Below, in pieces: positions 28,184-37,448 of a DNA stretch of 64,000 bases. The notes below the pieces were generated by a model. That model saw only the letters and a list, made by a program, of their open reading frames with translations, made no database searches and was not told where the DNA came from. How positions within the stretch are numbered: position 1 is the first letter of the stretch; the number at the start of each line of letters is the position of its first letter. This DNA is from Nostoc edaphicum CCNP1411 (GTDB lineage: Bacteria; Cyanobacteriota; Cyanobacteriia; Cyanobacteriales; Nostocaceae), in assembly GCF_014023275.1 (NCBI RefSeq), contig NZ_CP054698.1:3410001-3474000 (forward strand), written 5' to 3'. The translations under genes were made by a program, and so were the position numbers.

Positions 28184-29473
28184 ATGTCAAATTTTGATCT
28201 GGTTATTCAGCTATTTCTGCAACTCACAGTTATTTTAGTCACTTGTCGCATTGTTACGATTTTAGGACGCCGCTATCTTGGTCAAACCGATGTTGTTTGC
28301 GAAATGATTGCGGGTGTAATGCTAGGACCATCTCTTTTAGGATTGATTGCACCAGATTTTCAGCAATGGCTATTTCCTAAGCTTCCAATCATCACAGCTT
28401 TAGGAGACAAAATACCCAATCCATCAATGTCGATTTTATATGCTATCAGCCAAATTGGGTTGGCAATTTATATGTTTTTGATTGGTTTAGAGTTTAACAC
28501 CAAACTCTTAAAACATCATATCAAAAGTGCAAGCTTGCTATCTGCTGCCGGAATTATTACTCCTTTTATTTTAGGAGCGATCGCATCTTTTTGGTTTTAT
28601 CACAATGGTAATTTCTTTCAACCAAAAGTCACGCCTTGGTCAGCCGCATTGTATCTAGGTGCGTCGATGACAATTACGGCTTTTCCGATGTTAGCTCGTA
28701 TTCTTTACGAACGCGGTCTTGCACAAACCCGCTTTGGGACTTTGGCTTTAGGTGCAGCATCAGTAGATGATGCAGTTGCTTGGTGTTTACTAGCGATCGT
28801 CCTTGCTAGCGTGAAAAATTCTCTGAGCATTGCCATATTAGCAATTGGTGGTGGTATTTGCTACGTGCTATTTGCGATTTTTATCGGACAACCTCTACTG
28901 AGAGCATTCACACGCATGACAAAACGTGATGCAGGTGTGAACAGACAAACCTTGACCTTGATGTTGATAATTTTAATGTTTTGTGCATGGTTTACCGATG
29001 TCACAGGCATCTATGCAATATTTGGTGCTTTTGTCCTCGGAGCAGTGACACCACGCGGAGAATTTGCCCAACAAATTCGCCAATATACAGAGTTTATAAC
29101 TACTTCTTTTCTGTTACCGATATTTTTTGTCTTCTCTGGATTAAACACTCAAATTGGACTGGTAAATACACCGACTTTGTGGGGAATTACGTTCTTAATT
29201 ATTGCGATCGCAATTCTCGGTAAAGGTATTGCTTGCATGTTGGCTGCAAAATTGGCTGGCGAAAATTGGCGGGAATCAGCAACTATCGGCGCTCTGATGA
29301 ATGCTCGTGGTTTGATGGAGTTAATCATCCTCAATATTGGTCTGGAGCAAGGTATAATTACTCCAACTTTATTCACAATTATGGTTATTATGGCAGTCAT
29401 TACTACCCTGATGGCATCACCACTGGTTGCCTTTTTGTTGCATAATACAATTTATGATAATTCTTCCGCCTAA
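28184..29473 (+). CDS. Cation:proton antiporter, CPA2 family (membrane domain only)
   Basis: A 429-residue transporter of the Kef/NapA-like CPA2 family, with about twelve transmembrane helices. Family marks are EMIAGVMLGPSLLGLIAP, ISQIGLAIYMFLIGLEFN, TAFPMLARILYERGL and AASVDDAVAWCLLA with the ion-binding Asp pair, and NARGLMELIILNIGLEQG. It stops right after the membrane domain and lacks a TrkA-N or Usp domain. It exchanges Na+ or K+ for H+ across the plasma or thylakoid membrane; specificity is not readable. A paralogue follows 450 bases downstream. Confidence 0.92.
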   Translation: MSNFDLVIQLFLQLTVILVTCRIVTILGRRYLGQTDVVCEMIAGVMLGPSLLGLIAPDFQQWLFPKLPIITALGDKIPNPSMSILYAISQIGLAIYMFLIGLEFNTKLLKHHIKSASLLSAAGIITPFILGAIASFWFYHNGNFFQPKVTPWSAALYLGASMTITAFPMLARILYERGLAQTRFGTLALGAASVDDAVAWCLLAIVLASVKNSLSIAILAIGGGICYVLFAIFIGQPLLRAFTRMTKRDAGVNRQTLTLMLIILMFCAWFTDVTGIYAIFGAFVLGAVTPRGEFAQQIRQYTEFITTSFLLPIFFVFSGLNTQIGLVNTPTLWGITFLIIAIAILGKGIACMLAAKLAGENWRESATIGALMNARGLMELIILNIGLEQGIITPTLFTIMVIMAVITTLMASPLVAFLLHNTIYDNSSA

Positions 29474-29922
29474 GCAAATTCAAATATAAAATTAATTACC
29501 TAGCAATTGGGTAATAATATCCACTTTGAGTCTGGTTATAAGCGCTAACTTGTTTATAGCTGCGTTTAAGCACTCCTACAAACCGAATACCTATAGGAAT
29601 CAAATCTGATTCGGATAACTTATTTGCATAGGTAGAGAAATCTTAACTCTTAACAGGGAATAGCTGTGTGCTGAATTTTTCTCCGCAATCAAATATGAAT
29701 CCTATATTACCTATTTTTTTGATATCGGTAATTCGTAATTTCTTCGAGATTTAGCTCTTAAAATCATCAAAATTCATGTTTCATGCCTGCTAATGCATCG
29801 TAACAGCAATTGACATAACAACAAAGCACAAATTACTCTTGGTTTGATCTAACAAACTTGACATTTTTCTGTCTTTTAAAGAATCATCTGATAGAAACCA
29901 GATAATTAATTGTGAGGAAACC
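29474..29922. other. Intergenic region between the two antiporters
   Basis: About 450 AT-rich bases with no ORF. TGTGAGGAAACC near 29911-29922 includes the ribosome-binding site of the second antiporter. The length suggests that the second gene has its own promoter. No repeat found. Confidence 0.4.
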
Positions 29923-32124
29923 ATGCACATAGTTATTCTCGTTCTGGTTGAGGTGCTGATTGTTATTGGACTTTCAAGGCTAGTAGGATTAGCATTCCGT
30001 TCTATTAAGCAACCGCTGGTAATTGGTGAGATTGTCGCCGGAATTATGCTCGGCCCATCTTTATTTGGTTTAATTGCTCCCCATCTAGCAGTTACCTTGT
30101 TTCCACCAGAAACTTTTCCTTTTCTAAATGTTTTGTCTCAGGTGGGACTAATATTTTTCATGTTTCTGATTGGGCTAGAACTAAATCCTAAATACCTCAA
30201 TAGTCAGCTAGAAGTAGCTGTTTTGACTTCTCATGTGAGTATTTTGGTGCCGTTTTCTCTAGGAACATTGCTAGCGGTAGTACTTTATCCTCTAGTTTCC
30301 AATGCAAGCGTATCCTTTACCGCCTTCGCCTTGTTTTTGGGGGCGGCGATGTCAATTACTGCCTTTCCAGTGTTGGCGCGAATCATTACTGAAAACAATT
30401 TACAAGGAACGCGTTTAGGAACCTTGGCGTTAACTTGTGCAGCGGTGGATGATGTGACAGCTTGGTGTCTTTTGGCAGTAGCGATCGCAGTTGCTCGAAC
30501 TGGTGACTTTGCTGGTGCCATACCCACAATTATCGCCAGCATAATTTACATCGGCTTGATGTTGACGCTGGGACGTTGGTTTCTCCAGGGTCTTGTCAAA
30601 CACTACCTTCGTGCAGGACGCCTCAGCCAATTGCTGCTAGCTGGGATTTATATGGGCGTGGTTGCGTCGGCACTCATCACCGAACTAATTGGTATTCACT
30701 TAATTTTTGGGGCATTTTTACTGGGAGCAGCCATGCCCAAAAATGAAGATTTAGTGCGGGAATTGGCAGTAAAAACCGAAGATTTTGTCCTGATATTCTT
30801 GCTGCCAATATTTTTTGCCTACAGTGGCTTACGGACGCAGATTGGCTTGCTCAACCGTCCAGAATTGTGGTTTTTGTGTGCGTTGGTTTTAGGAGTGGCG
30901 ATCGCAGGCAAATATTTTGGCACTTATGTAGCGGCTCGTGTCAGTGGTATTAGTAAACGCGAAGCCTCGGCACTTGGTTGGTTAATGAATACTCGCGGCT
31001 TAACCGAACTAATAGTGCTAAACATTGGTCTAGAGTTAGGGGTAATTTCCCCCTTAATATTTACCATGCTGGTAATTATGGCATTGGTAACTACATTCAT
31101 GACTTCGCCACTGCTGGAATGGACATACCCGAAGAAGCTGATCAGGTTAGATGTCATGGAACCGGAGTTGGAAGCAGAAACAGACGATACAGATACAGAT
31201 GACACTGCTGAAAGTGTGACTTACCTTCGCCCCTACCGAATTTTAGTGCCAGTAGCTAATCCGAGTACCCAAAAAGGGTTGGTACAGTTGGCAGTAAGTA
31301 TCGCTCTCAACTACCGACATCCCGCCATTGTTAACCCTCTTAGTCTGATTGAATTTGAAGAAGATTATGCCTTTGAAAGTACCCCACTTGAAGTAGACCG
31401 ATTAATCGCCCAACGCCGCCACCAGCTAGAAGAATTGATTAATACTCTCGAACCGCTAGAGACACGCTCTTATGTGCACCCCATCGTTCGCACATCTAGC
31501 AATGTCGCACGGGAAACATCACAGATTGCCGCACTAGACCAAGTTGATTTAATTCTAGTGGGATGGCATCGTCCAGCTTTTAGTAGCAATCGCTTAGGTG
31601 GAAAAGTCGGTCAAATTCTCACCACTGCACCAGTTGATGTGGCAGTATTTGTAGACCGGGGAAGCGATCGCTTAGAAAGTTTGTTAGTGCCTTATTCTGC
31701 AAATATCCATGATGATTTGGCACTGATACTTGCGCTCAGACTGCTCATCAATCATGAAACTTGTATGTTGCAGGTTTTACACGTTTTACCCGAAAATCGT
31801 CTCAAGGATGAATTGAGTTACGAGCTAGACATGATGATTGAGCAATTACCGAGCAGTGTACGCGATCGCATTGAAATCAAAATTGTCCAGTCCCCAGAGC
31901 CAATCCAAGCCTTAATCGAAGCCTCAAAAAGTGTAGACCTGACAATTGCTGGCACCAGCCGCACTTGGGGTATTGAGCGTCAAACCTTGGGAAGATATAC
32001 AGATCAACTAGCTATCCAATGCCGTTCCTCTCTGCTAATTACCCGCCGCTACAGTCAAGTCACCGCTCATCTAACTTCCATGCTTCCTGAAATTAGTAAT
32101 CAAGAGGAGCCAGCGCTGTGGTAA
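29923..32124 (+). CDS. Cation:proton antiporter, CPA2 family, with C-terminal universal-stress-like region
   Basis: A 733-residue protein. Residues 1-400 form a CPA2 membrane domain paralogous to the preceding gene (EIVAGIMLGPSLFGLIAP, MSITAFPVLARIITENNL, CAAVDDVTAWCLLAVA, NTRGLTELIVLNIGLELG). An acidic linker (EAETDDTDTDDTAES) follows. Residues about 430-710 are cytoplasmic with two Usp-like halves (RILVPVANPSTQKGLVQLAV and SLLVPYSANIHDD ... DLTIAGTSRTWG). The Usp-like domain may sense nucleotides and gate transport; that is inference from family architecture. Confidence 0.92.
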   Translation: MHIVILVLVEVLIVIGLSRLVGLAFRSIKQPLVIGEIVAGIMLGPSLFGLIAPHLAVTLFPPETFPFLNVLSQVGLIFFMFLIGLELNPKYLNSQLEVAVLTSHVSILVPFSLGTLLAVVLYPLVSNASVSFTAFALFLGAAMSITAFPVLARIITENNLQGTRLGTLALTCAAVDDVTAWCLLAVAIAVARTGDFAGAIPTIIASIIYIGLMLTLGRWFLQGLVKHYLRAGRLSQLLLAGIYMGVVASALITELIGIHLIFGAFLLGAAMPKNEDLVRELAVKTEDFVLIFLLPIFFAYSGLRTQIGLLNRPELWFLCALVLGVAIAGKYFGTYVAARVSGISKREASALGWLMNTRGLTELIVLNIGLELGVISPLIFTMLVIMALVTTFMTSPLLEWTYPKKLIRLDVMEPELEAETDDTDTDDTAESVTYLRPYRILVPVANPSTQKGLVQLAVSIALNYRHPAIVNPLSLIEFEEDYAFESTPLEVDRLIAQRRHQLEELINTLEPLETRSYVHPIVRTSSNVARETSQIAALDQVDLILVGWHRPAFSSNRLGGKVGQILTTAPVDVAVFVDRGSDRLESLLVPYSANIHDDLALILALRLLINHETCMLQVLHVLPENRLKDELSYELDMMIEQLPSSVRDRIEIKIVQSPEPIQALIEASKSVDLTIAGTSRTWGIERQTLGRYTDQLAIQCRSSLLITRRYSQVTAHLTSMLPEISNQEEPALW

Positions 32125-32226
32125 CCCAGTCGGCACAAGAGAGGGCTTGAAAAGAGGCAGAGGGGATAAACTCTTCTCCCTTGCTCCCCTGCTCTCCTGC
32201 TTCTTCCCCATTCCCCAGTTCAACAC

Positions 32227-32736
32227 ATGAATCATTTCAACTTCAAATCTTTAGCTTTTTACGGAGTAGCAATAAGTTCGGTGCTACTGTTGTTTAAAAC
32301 TGTCAGCGTTTATGGGGAAAAAAATCTCAAGGCTCCTCCTCCAGTTAACGGCAGATATCGTCTAACGCTGGCTGAAAATTTGCCGAACTGTGAAAAATCG
32401 GATACCCTGACGTTAAACATTCAACAGTCGGGTATTTACTTAAATGCCTCTGTATTACCGGCAAACGCTAACGCCGATACTGACGAAAAGCACTCTCTGG
32501 CAGGCATCTTTAGAAATCAACAGTTAAATTTATCTGGGAAAGTTGGCAAATCAATCCTTTGTAATATTCCTCGCCCCCAAAATGATCCTCTAAACTCAGT
32601 CACAATTCAAATGCAACTTGTGGAAAAAGGTAGCATAACAGGTCAATTAACCATAGATGGCATCCCACAAACTCTAACATTTACCGCTATGCCCCAAAAA
32701 GCTGAGGAAAAATCTGATAAGTTAAACAGCCATTGA
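32227..32736 (+). CDS. Exported protein of unknown function
   Basis: 169 residues. An N-terminal hydrophobic segment (FYGVAISSVLLLFKTVSVYG) suggests a signal peptide or membrane anchor. The mature part looks all-beta (GRYRLTLAENLPNCEKSDT, LTLNIQQSGIYLNASVLP, LVEKGSITGQLTIDGIPQTLTF), with two Cys that could form a disulfide. I do not recognise the family. The AMIN gene follows by 66 bases on the same strand. Confidence 0.7.
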   Translation: MNHFNFKSLAFYGVAISSVLLLFKTVSVYGEKNLKAPPPVNGRYRLTLAENLPNCEKSDTLTLNIQQSGIYLNASVLPANANADTDEKHSLAGIFRNQQLNLSGKVGKSILCNIPRPQNDPLNSVTIQMQLVEKGSITGQLTIDGIPQTLTFTAMPQKAEEKSDKLNSH

Positions 32737-32802
32737 ACTGGAGAATGGGGGCTGGGGATAGTAATCGTAAGCGCGAAGTAAACAGCAATGTGAGCGCATT
32801 GT

Positions 32803-33651
32803 ATGGGTTTTATGGAGCAAATAAAAAGAATGGATCAGGGACTAAAGACTAGGCAATTTTGCCAATGGCGCAAGCAGCTATTTAGCATCAGTCTATTAGG
32901 CTTTTGTGCAGCGATCGCCCTTGAAACTTTCACTACTGCTGCTACACCACTGGCAAAGCTAAATAAATGGCGTTTTTCTACCAAAACACAGCAACTCGAA
33001 ATCACCCTCTCAGCAGGCACAACTCCCCGTTATTTCTACTTAGCCCAGCCTCCTCGCCTTGTTGTAGATTTACCAAATACTAAGTTGGGCAACGTTACCA
33101 CACAACAAAATTATTCTGGATCAATCAAAAGCATTCGCGTTTCTCAATTGAATGAGAACGACACGCGCATTGTCTTAGATTTAGCACCAGGCACAGCTTT
33201 TAATCCCAAACAAGTAAAACTACAACCCGTTTCCCCAAAAAACTCCACTCGCTGGGTATTACGTCCAGTTATTTCTGGTAAAACTGCTGTAGTCAAACCA
33301 GCAAACTCCCCACCTTCACCCAAGAAACTACCTCAACCGCCTACTAACCTACCCGTAACTACTACTAACGCACAACCACCCTTACTGACAGTACCACCTC
33401 CATCCAATGAACTGCCTTCAACAATTACTAATAACTTAGGACAGCCTTTTGTAACTGTACCTCCCCTAACTCCGAATACATCCTCTCAACAACCTGGTTT
33501 GATTCTTCCCCCTCCTTCTTTCCCAAATCAACCCGGTAATTTGAATAGCATTCCTCCTTTTGGTATGTCGGAATTTCCAGTTCCAACAGTCCCGAATGTT
33601 CCCGATGTCCAGGTGATCGAGTTTGGTCAACCCCTTCCTAAAAATAGATAG
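32803..33651 (+). CDS. AMIN-domain exported protein with proline-rich tail
   Basis: A 282-residue protein with a signal/anchor segment (LFSISLLGFCAAIALETFTTA) and one AMIN domain at about 50-150 (WRFSTKTQQLEITLSAGTTP, LAQPPRLVVDLPNTKLG, IRVSQLNENDTRIVLDLAPG). AMIN domains localise N-acetylmuramoyl-L-alanine amidases and pilus or secretin proteins to septal peptidoglycan. No amidase domain follows; instead there is about 130 residues of Pro/Asn/Thr-rich low complexity. The ATG at 32803 has in-frame alternatives at 32812 and 32830. Likely role is envelope binding. Confidence 0.85.
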   Translation: MGFMEQIKRMDQGLKTRQFCQWRKQLFSISLLGFCAAIALETFTTAATPLAKLNKWRFSTKTQQLEITLSAGTTPRYFYLAQPPRLVVDLPNTKLGNVTTQQNYSGSIKSIRVSQLNENDTRIVLDLAPGTAFNPKQVKLQPVSPKNSTRWVLRPVISGKTAVVKPANSPPSPKKLPQPPTNLPVTTTNAQPPLLTVPPPSNELPSTITNNLGQPFVTVPPLTPNTSSQQPGLILPPPSFPNQPGNLNSIPPFGMSEFPVPTVPNVPDVQVIEFGQPLPKNR

Positions 33652-33654
33652 GAA

Positions 33655-33795
33655 GCAGTGGGAGATGAGGGGGACAAGGAAGAACCAGGGGAGCAGGGGA
33701 GCAGGGTGCAAGGGGGAGAATAAAAAATTACCTCTTTCTCCTCTGCTCTCTGCCCCTCTGCCTCTTTTCAATGCCCAATGCCCCATGCCCAATGC
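33655..33795. repeat. Low-complexity STRR-like repeats (GGGGAGCA and CCCAATGC types)
   Basis: Tandem GGGGAGCAGGGGAGCAGGG-like units followed by CCTCTGCTCTCTGCCCCTC and CCCAATGCC-type units. Similar short purine/pyrimidine repeats occur at 32160-32215, 37375-37445 and 57901-57940. They fill intergenic gaps and have no coding support. Confidence 0.65.
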
Positions 33796-33800
33796 CAAAT

Positions 33801-34340
33801 CTAAAATCTGTCCGTTTCTTGAGGTGTTCCAACTGCTCCTGGTTGAGCCGTGAAGAAGTTCTGAGCAGCTTCATTCTGATATATACACCTAATATCAGGT
33901 TTGTCACTGTCCAAGTTACCTGTGAAACCAAAGGTATTCAAGCGATTTTTGCAATCTCTTACCTGATCGTTAGTCACCAGCTTACGTTGCTCTAAAAGCG
34001 CCCAGTTATTTTGCCGGATTACGCATCCAGGACGCATACTGGGTTGGGCAACATAGACGTTGAAGGGGTTGAGAGTGACGAACAGTCTAGCGTCCATCAC
34101 CATCGCGCTAGCTCCGTACTGCACACAAATCTCAGGGTTTGGTGCTTTGGTGTCAATGAATTCACGAGAAGCCACATTTGATGGCGCCAACGTGGTTGTA
34201 GAGCTAAAAGCAATGCCAATCCCAATTCCCAAAATCAATACCCCTCCCATAATGGCGATGGTGAAGAGGTTAAACATAGGGGATTGGAAAATAGAGGGTT
34301 TAGAAGTAGTAGCCGATCTACCAGTGGTTTTACGTCTCAT
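33801..34340 (-). CDS. DUF3172 domain protein
   Basis: A 179-residue cyanobacterial DUF3172 protein with a basic N-terminus (MRRKTTGRSATTSKP) and one transmembrane segment (LFTIAIMGGVLILGIGIGIAF, about residues 25-45). A conserved exported or cytoplasmic domain carries Cys residues (NPEICVQYGASAMVMDARLF, RPGCVIRQNNWALLEQRKLV, DIRCIYQNEAAQNFF). Function unknown. It is divergent from the ABC-2 permease and convergent with the AMIN gene. Confidence 0.9.
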   Translation of the reverse strand: MRRKTTGRSATTSKPSIFQSPMFNLFTIAIMGGVLILGIGIGIAFSSTTTLAPSNVASREFIDTKAPNPEICVQYGASAMVMDARLFVTLNPFNVYVAQPSMRPGCVIRQNNWALLEQRKLVTNDQVRDCKNRLNTFGFTGNLDSDKPDIRCIYQNEAAQNFFTAQPGAVGTPQETDRF

Positions 34341-34997
34341 TGTTGCTTAATCACCTTCACGCCTATTTGGCAGGGAGTGGTCTAAAGTTTGCTCCCTCTT
34401 TTCAGTATGCCTAGTCTTTAATGCAATTGTCTGTGATTTTCTGTGCTACGTTCACGGTAACTGAGAAAAATATGAGTTTATCTAGATAACTTAGTGGCCT
34501 TGATATCCTCCCAGCACTGTATTCAATACTTTAAATCAGTGGGAGATTCCAAATATCACTCTTTGGGCTTCCTCCCAATATTATTAATTTTACATTAGTT
34601 TAAAATAGCTAAATTTATTCTTGCCGACTTCACATAATATCTGGACAGAAGTTCAACTTTATGTCTTATTGCTTCTATCTGGAATAATTGGTGAGTATTT
34701 TTATTTATTTGATCTGATCGTTAACCAATTGTTGTTAGTTATGACCTTTGTTTTGTTTGACTTGTTAGTTAATTTTTTACTTCTTGTATTGATGGGTTAT
34801 TATAGCACATTTTTGATGATTGTCAGATGAGCTTAATTCAATTTTCACTATTAAAACAGTCAGAATGCTGAGATTATCTAGCTTTTGTTGTTACTTTTCA
34901 ATTTTTAGGATGAGATATTTTTGTTACCCCTAGTAATTGATGTGTAAAACAATGTAAATTAACACTTAATGAAATTTTGATAAGTAATTGAAAGCAC
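34341..34997. other. AT-rich intergenic region
   Basis: About 650 bases with no supported gene. A hairpin-like pair CTCCCA...CAGTGGGAG lies near 34509-34545. A TTG-started hydrophobic ORF (34621-34830) is judged spurious. The permease promoter presumably lies in the last 150 bases. Confidence 0.4.
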
Positions 34998-35825
34998 GTG
35001 ACATCTCAAAGAGCGCTACTTTCGGGCAAGAGGTTCAAAACTTCGCAACTTCAAATCTTCCTAGCTGATACTCTGACTATTTTTTGGGGAGATTGGTTAG
35101 ATTTACGTGTGAGAATTGTACAAGTTGCTGCATCAGGATTAATATCTCCACTGATATATATTTTAGCTTTTGGCTTGGGTTTGGGTAGTTCTATCAAACC
35201 CGGCTCAGGGATTAGTGGTAATTATGACAACTATTTGGAATTCATATTACCGGGAATGGTGGCGCTATCATCCATGACGATTAGCTTTGGGGGAACGACA
35301 TTTTCAATTTGTGGAGACAGACTATTTAGCAAAACCTTCGAGGAATTGTTGTTAACTCCTATACACCCCTTAGCGCTGCACATAGGTAAAATGCTGGCGG
35401 GAGTCGTGCGGGGGTTGATGACTTCCGGTTCAGTGATTTTGGTAGCGCTGCTGTTGACTGGAAACTGGAATTTTCTCAACCCACTATTTCTACTGTTGGT
35501 AGTGCTGAATTGTTCGGTATTTGCTGGTTTAGGTGTGATTGTGGGGTTGAGTGTGCGATCGCTCGAATCAGTTGGACTCTACAACAATTTTATAATTATC
35601 CCTATGTCATTCTTAGGAGCGACTTTCTTTGACCCTGCGACATTACCAGCTGCCCTTAAGGTTGTAGTTTACCTGTTACCGTTGACCTACGCCAGCATCG
35701 GACTGCGTGCAGCAGCTCATTTACCCTTGTCCCAGTTTCCTTGGTACAGCATACCGATTTTGCTGGTAATTGCGATCGCTCTTTCTTTGTGGGGTGGTTA
35801 TAAATTCGCTCACCAACAGGATTAG
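34998..35825 (+). CDS. ABC-2 type transporter permease
   Basis: A 275-residue ABC-2 (NodJ/DrrB-like) permease with about six transmembrane helices. Recognisable regions are RIVQVAASGLISPLIYILAF and the central FILPGMVALSSMTISFGGTTF with RLFSKTFEELLLTPIHPLAL, the coupling helix region. The end is the usual LPLTYASIGLRAAAHLPLS. The start is GTG at 34998; no ATG is near. Such permeases export polysaccharides, lipids or drugs with a separate ATPase, which is not adjacent here. Confidence 0.9.
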   Translation: MTSQRALLSGKRFKTSQLQIFLADTLTIFWGDWLDLRVRIVQVAASGLISPLIYILAFGLGLGSSIKPGSGISGNYDNYLEFILPGMVALSSMTISFGGTTFSICGDRLFSKTFEELLLTPIHPLALHIGKMLAGVVRGLMTSGSVILVALLLTGNWNFLNPLFLLLVVLNCSVFAGLGVIVGLSVRSLESVGLYNNFIIIPMSFLGATFFDPATLPAALKVVVYLLPLTYASIGLRAAAHLPLSQFPWYSIPILLVIAIALSLWGGYKFAHQQD

Positions 35826-35853
35826 AATAATTCGTAATTCGTTAAAGCCCCCA

Positions 35854-36363
35854 TTACAAGCTGTGCTTTAACTGTTGGATTTTCTGTAAAACTTTTTCCC
35901 GATGCTGCGTCAGTTTGATCCATCGGGGTAGGCGACTGGCAAGACTGCCATTGTGCCAGCCTAATGTCTCATCTGGCAAACGTTCTCGCAACTTTGATTG
36001 CACATAACTTTCCAGGAAGTTCAAATGTGCTTCATTATACGCCCATAGCACGTGACCGCAACAAGAGGTTTGTAGCCACAAGGGCAAGCCAAAAAAATGG
36101 TCTAATATTCCATAGCTAGAATTTCTTGGAGCCATGTAATTGTTCTGCCACAATCGCAGTGCAAGTTTTCCTTTGGCAACATTTGACTGTTGTTTTGTAT
36201 AGCTACAGTGCTGACAGATAATTCTTTTGATGGAACTAAGACTTGATTGCTCAGAATTCACAGTCAATATCTTGGCAATGCGATCGCATTGGGGACAACG
36301 AACTAAAATTTCTTGCTCAAAATCAGAAAGCCGTTTGCTATAGTCTCGAAATCTTATAACCAT
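35854..36363 (-). CDS. Zinc-ribbon protein of unknown function
   Basis: A 169-residue soluble protein with an N-terminal zinc ribbon made of RCPQCDRIAK (about residue 22) and IICQHCSYTK (about 48). The rest is conserved-looking (LRLWQNNYMAPRNSSYGILD, FGLPLWLQTSCCGHVLWAYN, LNFLESYVQSKLRER). Similar proteins are annotated as TFIIB-type zinc ribbon proteins; there is no evidence of a transcription role. It is convergent with the ABC-2 permease, 28 bases apart. Confidence 0.75.
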   Translation of the reverse strand: MVIRFRDYSKRLSDFEQEILVRCPQCDRIAKILTVNSEQSSLSSIKRIICQHCSYTKQQSNVAKGKLALRLWQNNYMAPRNSSYGILDHFFGLPLWLQTSCCGHVLWAYNEAHLNFLESYVQSKLRERLPDETLGWHNGSLASRLPRWIKLTQHREKVLQKIQQLKHSL

Positions 36364-36706
36364 TTCATATCAAGCCTGGTACTTAGTGCCGCGTTAAGAC
36401 AGCAATGAACAACGGTTTATTAGAAGTCAGGATAATTTTATGATTCACATATTGTCTAATCTGTCAACGTATCAGTTCTAATTTAGATTTTTTATAAAGA
36501 TTGCGTGAAATTACTAGTTATCGTGATAAAGCATTACAAGAATTGCTTTATAAATCAACCTATGAGTAGATATCAACTCAGTGAGCAAGCACACATTAAC
36601 CACTATTTATCTAGCAGATAGATAGCAGTTGAAAAGTGAGTTTTTGCTGTTTGATTTAACCCATGCGGTATAGCATTCTCTTAACCAATATGAAAAGGAC
36701 ACAAAT
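36364..36706. other. Divergent promoter region between the zinc-ribbon and PEP-CTERM genes
   Basis: About 340 AT-rich bases. GAAAAGGACAC near 36692-36702 is the likely ribosome-binding region of the PEP-CTERM gene. No operator or repeat stands out. Confidence 0.35.
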
Positions 36707-37369
36707 ATGACTACAATTGCAACCAAAATAGCCTTATCTGTTCTAGGAGCAGCAGGAATTAGTCTTTTGTCTTGGACACCAGCAAGAGCCGTCATTTTTG
36801 TAGAACCCATCGTGACGACTGTGAATGAAGACATATTCAAAACGAGAGAACCAAGAACCCTTGGGCCAAATATTCTACCAGGACAAAGAATAGAATATGG
36901 TGTCCCAGATAGAGCTAACAACTTAATAAATGGCACTGGCAATAATATAGGAAGCTTCATTTTTGACTTACAAACGCTGTTCTATACTAATGCCGATTCT
37001 AATCCATCATTTGATAATGAGCCGGTAGAGTGGGGAGATGTTGATGGAGATGGAAAGATTGGTTTCTCTAGTATTCCTGGTCTAGAGGATATCTTTACAA
37101 ACGTTACCGTCGAAGGCAACATTCTTACTTATAGTGGTGGCGTAATCCCAGACGGAGGCATATTTTACAATCTATTTTCTACCAAGCCCGATTTAACCCC
37201 AGGTGGTGGAATCATTCCAGCAATACCAGAAGATCAAGAGGATAGAGATGGGCCGATCCGGGTGGGTGCTTCTTACACTGCCATTCCTGAATCAACTAAT
37301 GTTTTGGGTGTACTCGTCTTTGGCGCTTTAGGACTAGCTTTCAAACTAAAGCGATCGCTACACTGTTAA
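36707..37369 (+). CDS. PEP-CTERM-type exported protein
   Basis: A 220-residue protein with a signal peptide (ALSVLGAAGISLLSWTPARA, cleavage near 27). The C-terminal sorting signal is AIPESTNVLGVLVFGALGLA followed by FKLKRS. This is the PEP-CTERM layout (P-E-x, hydrophobic helix, basic end) with PES in place of PEP, a variant seen in cyanobacteria. Exosortase would remove the tail during export. The middle part has a dockerin-like acidic stretch (GDVDGDGKIGFSSIPG). Role unknown; probably extracellular matrix. Confidence 0.85.
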   Translation: MTTIATKIALSVLGAAGISLLSWTPARAVIFVEPIVTTVNEDIFKTREPRTLGPNILPGQRIEYGVPDRANNLINGTGNNIGSFIFDLQTLFYTNADSNPSFDNEPVEWGDVDGDGKIGFSSIPGLEDIFTNVTVEGNILTYSGGVIPDGGIFYNLFSTKPDLTPGGGIIPAIPEDQEDRDGPIRVGASYTAIPESTNVLGVLVFGALGLAFKLKRSLHC

Positions 37370-37448
37370 AGCTGTTACTGGGGACTGGGGATTAGGGACT
37401 GGGAACTAGTGATAACTGACAATCAGCAATGCCCCATTCCCCATGCCC

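Noticed and set aside
34621..34830. Hydrophobic 69-residue ORF with TTG start
   Set aside because: Low-complexity Leu/Val/Phe content is expected from the AT-rich DNA. There is no ribosome-binding site and no recognisable relative.
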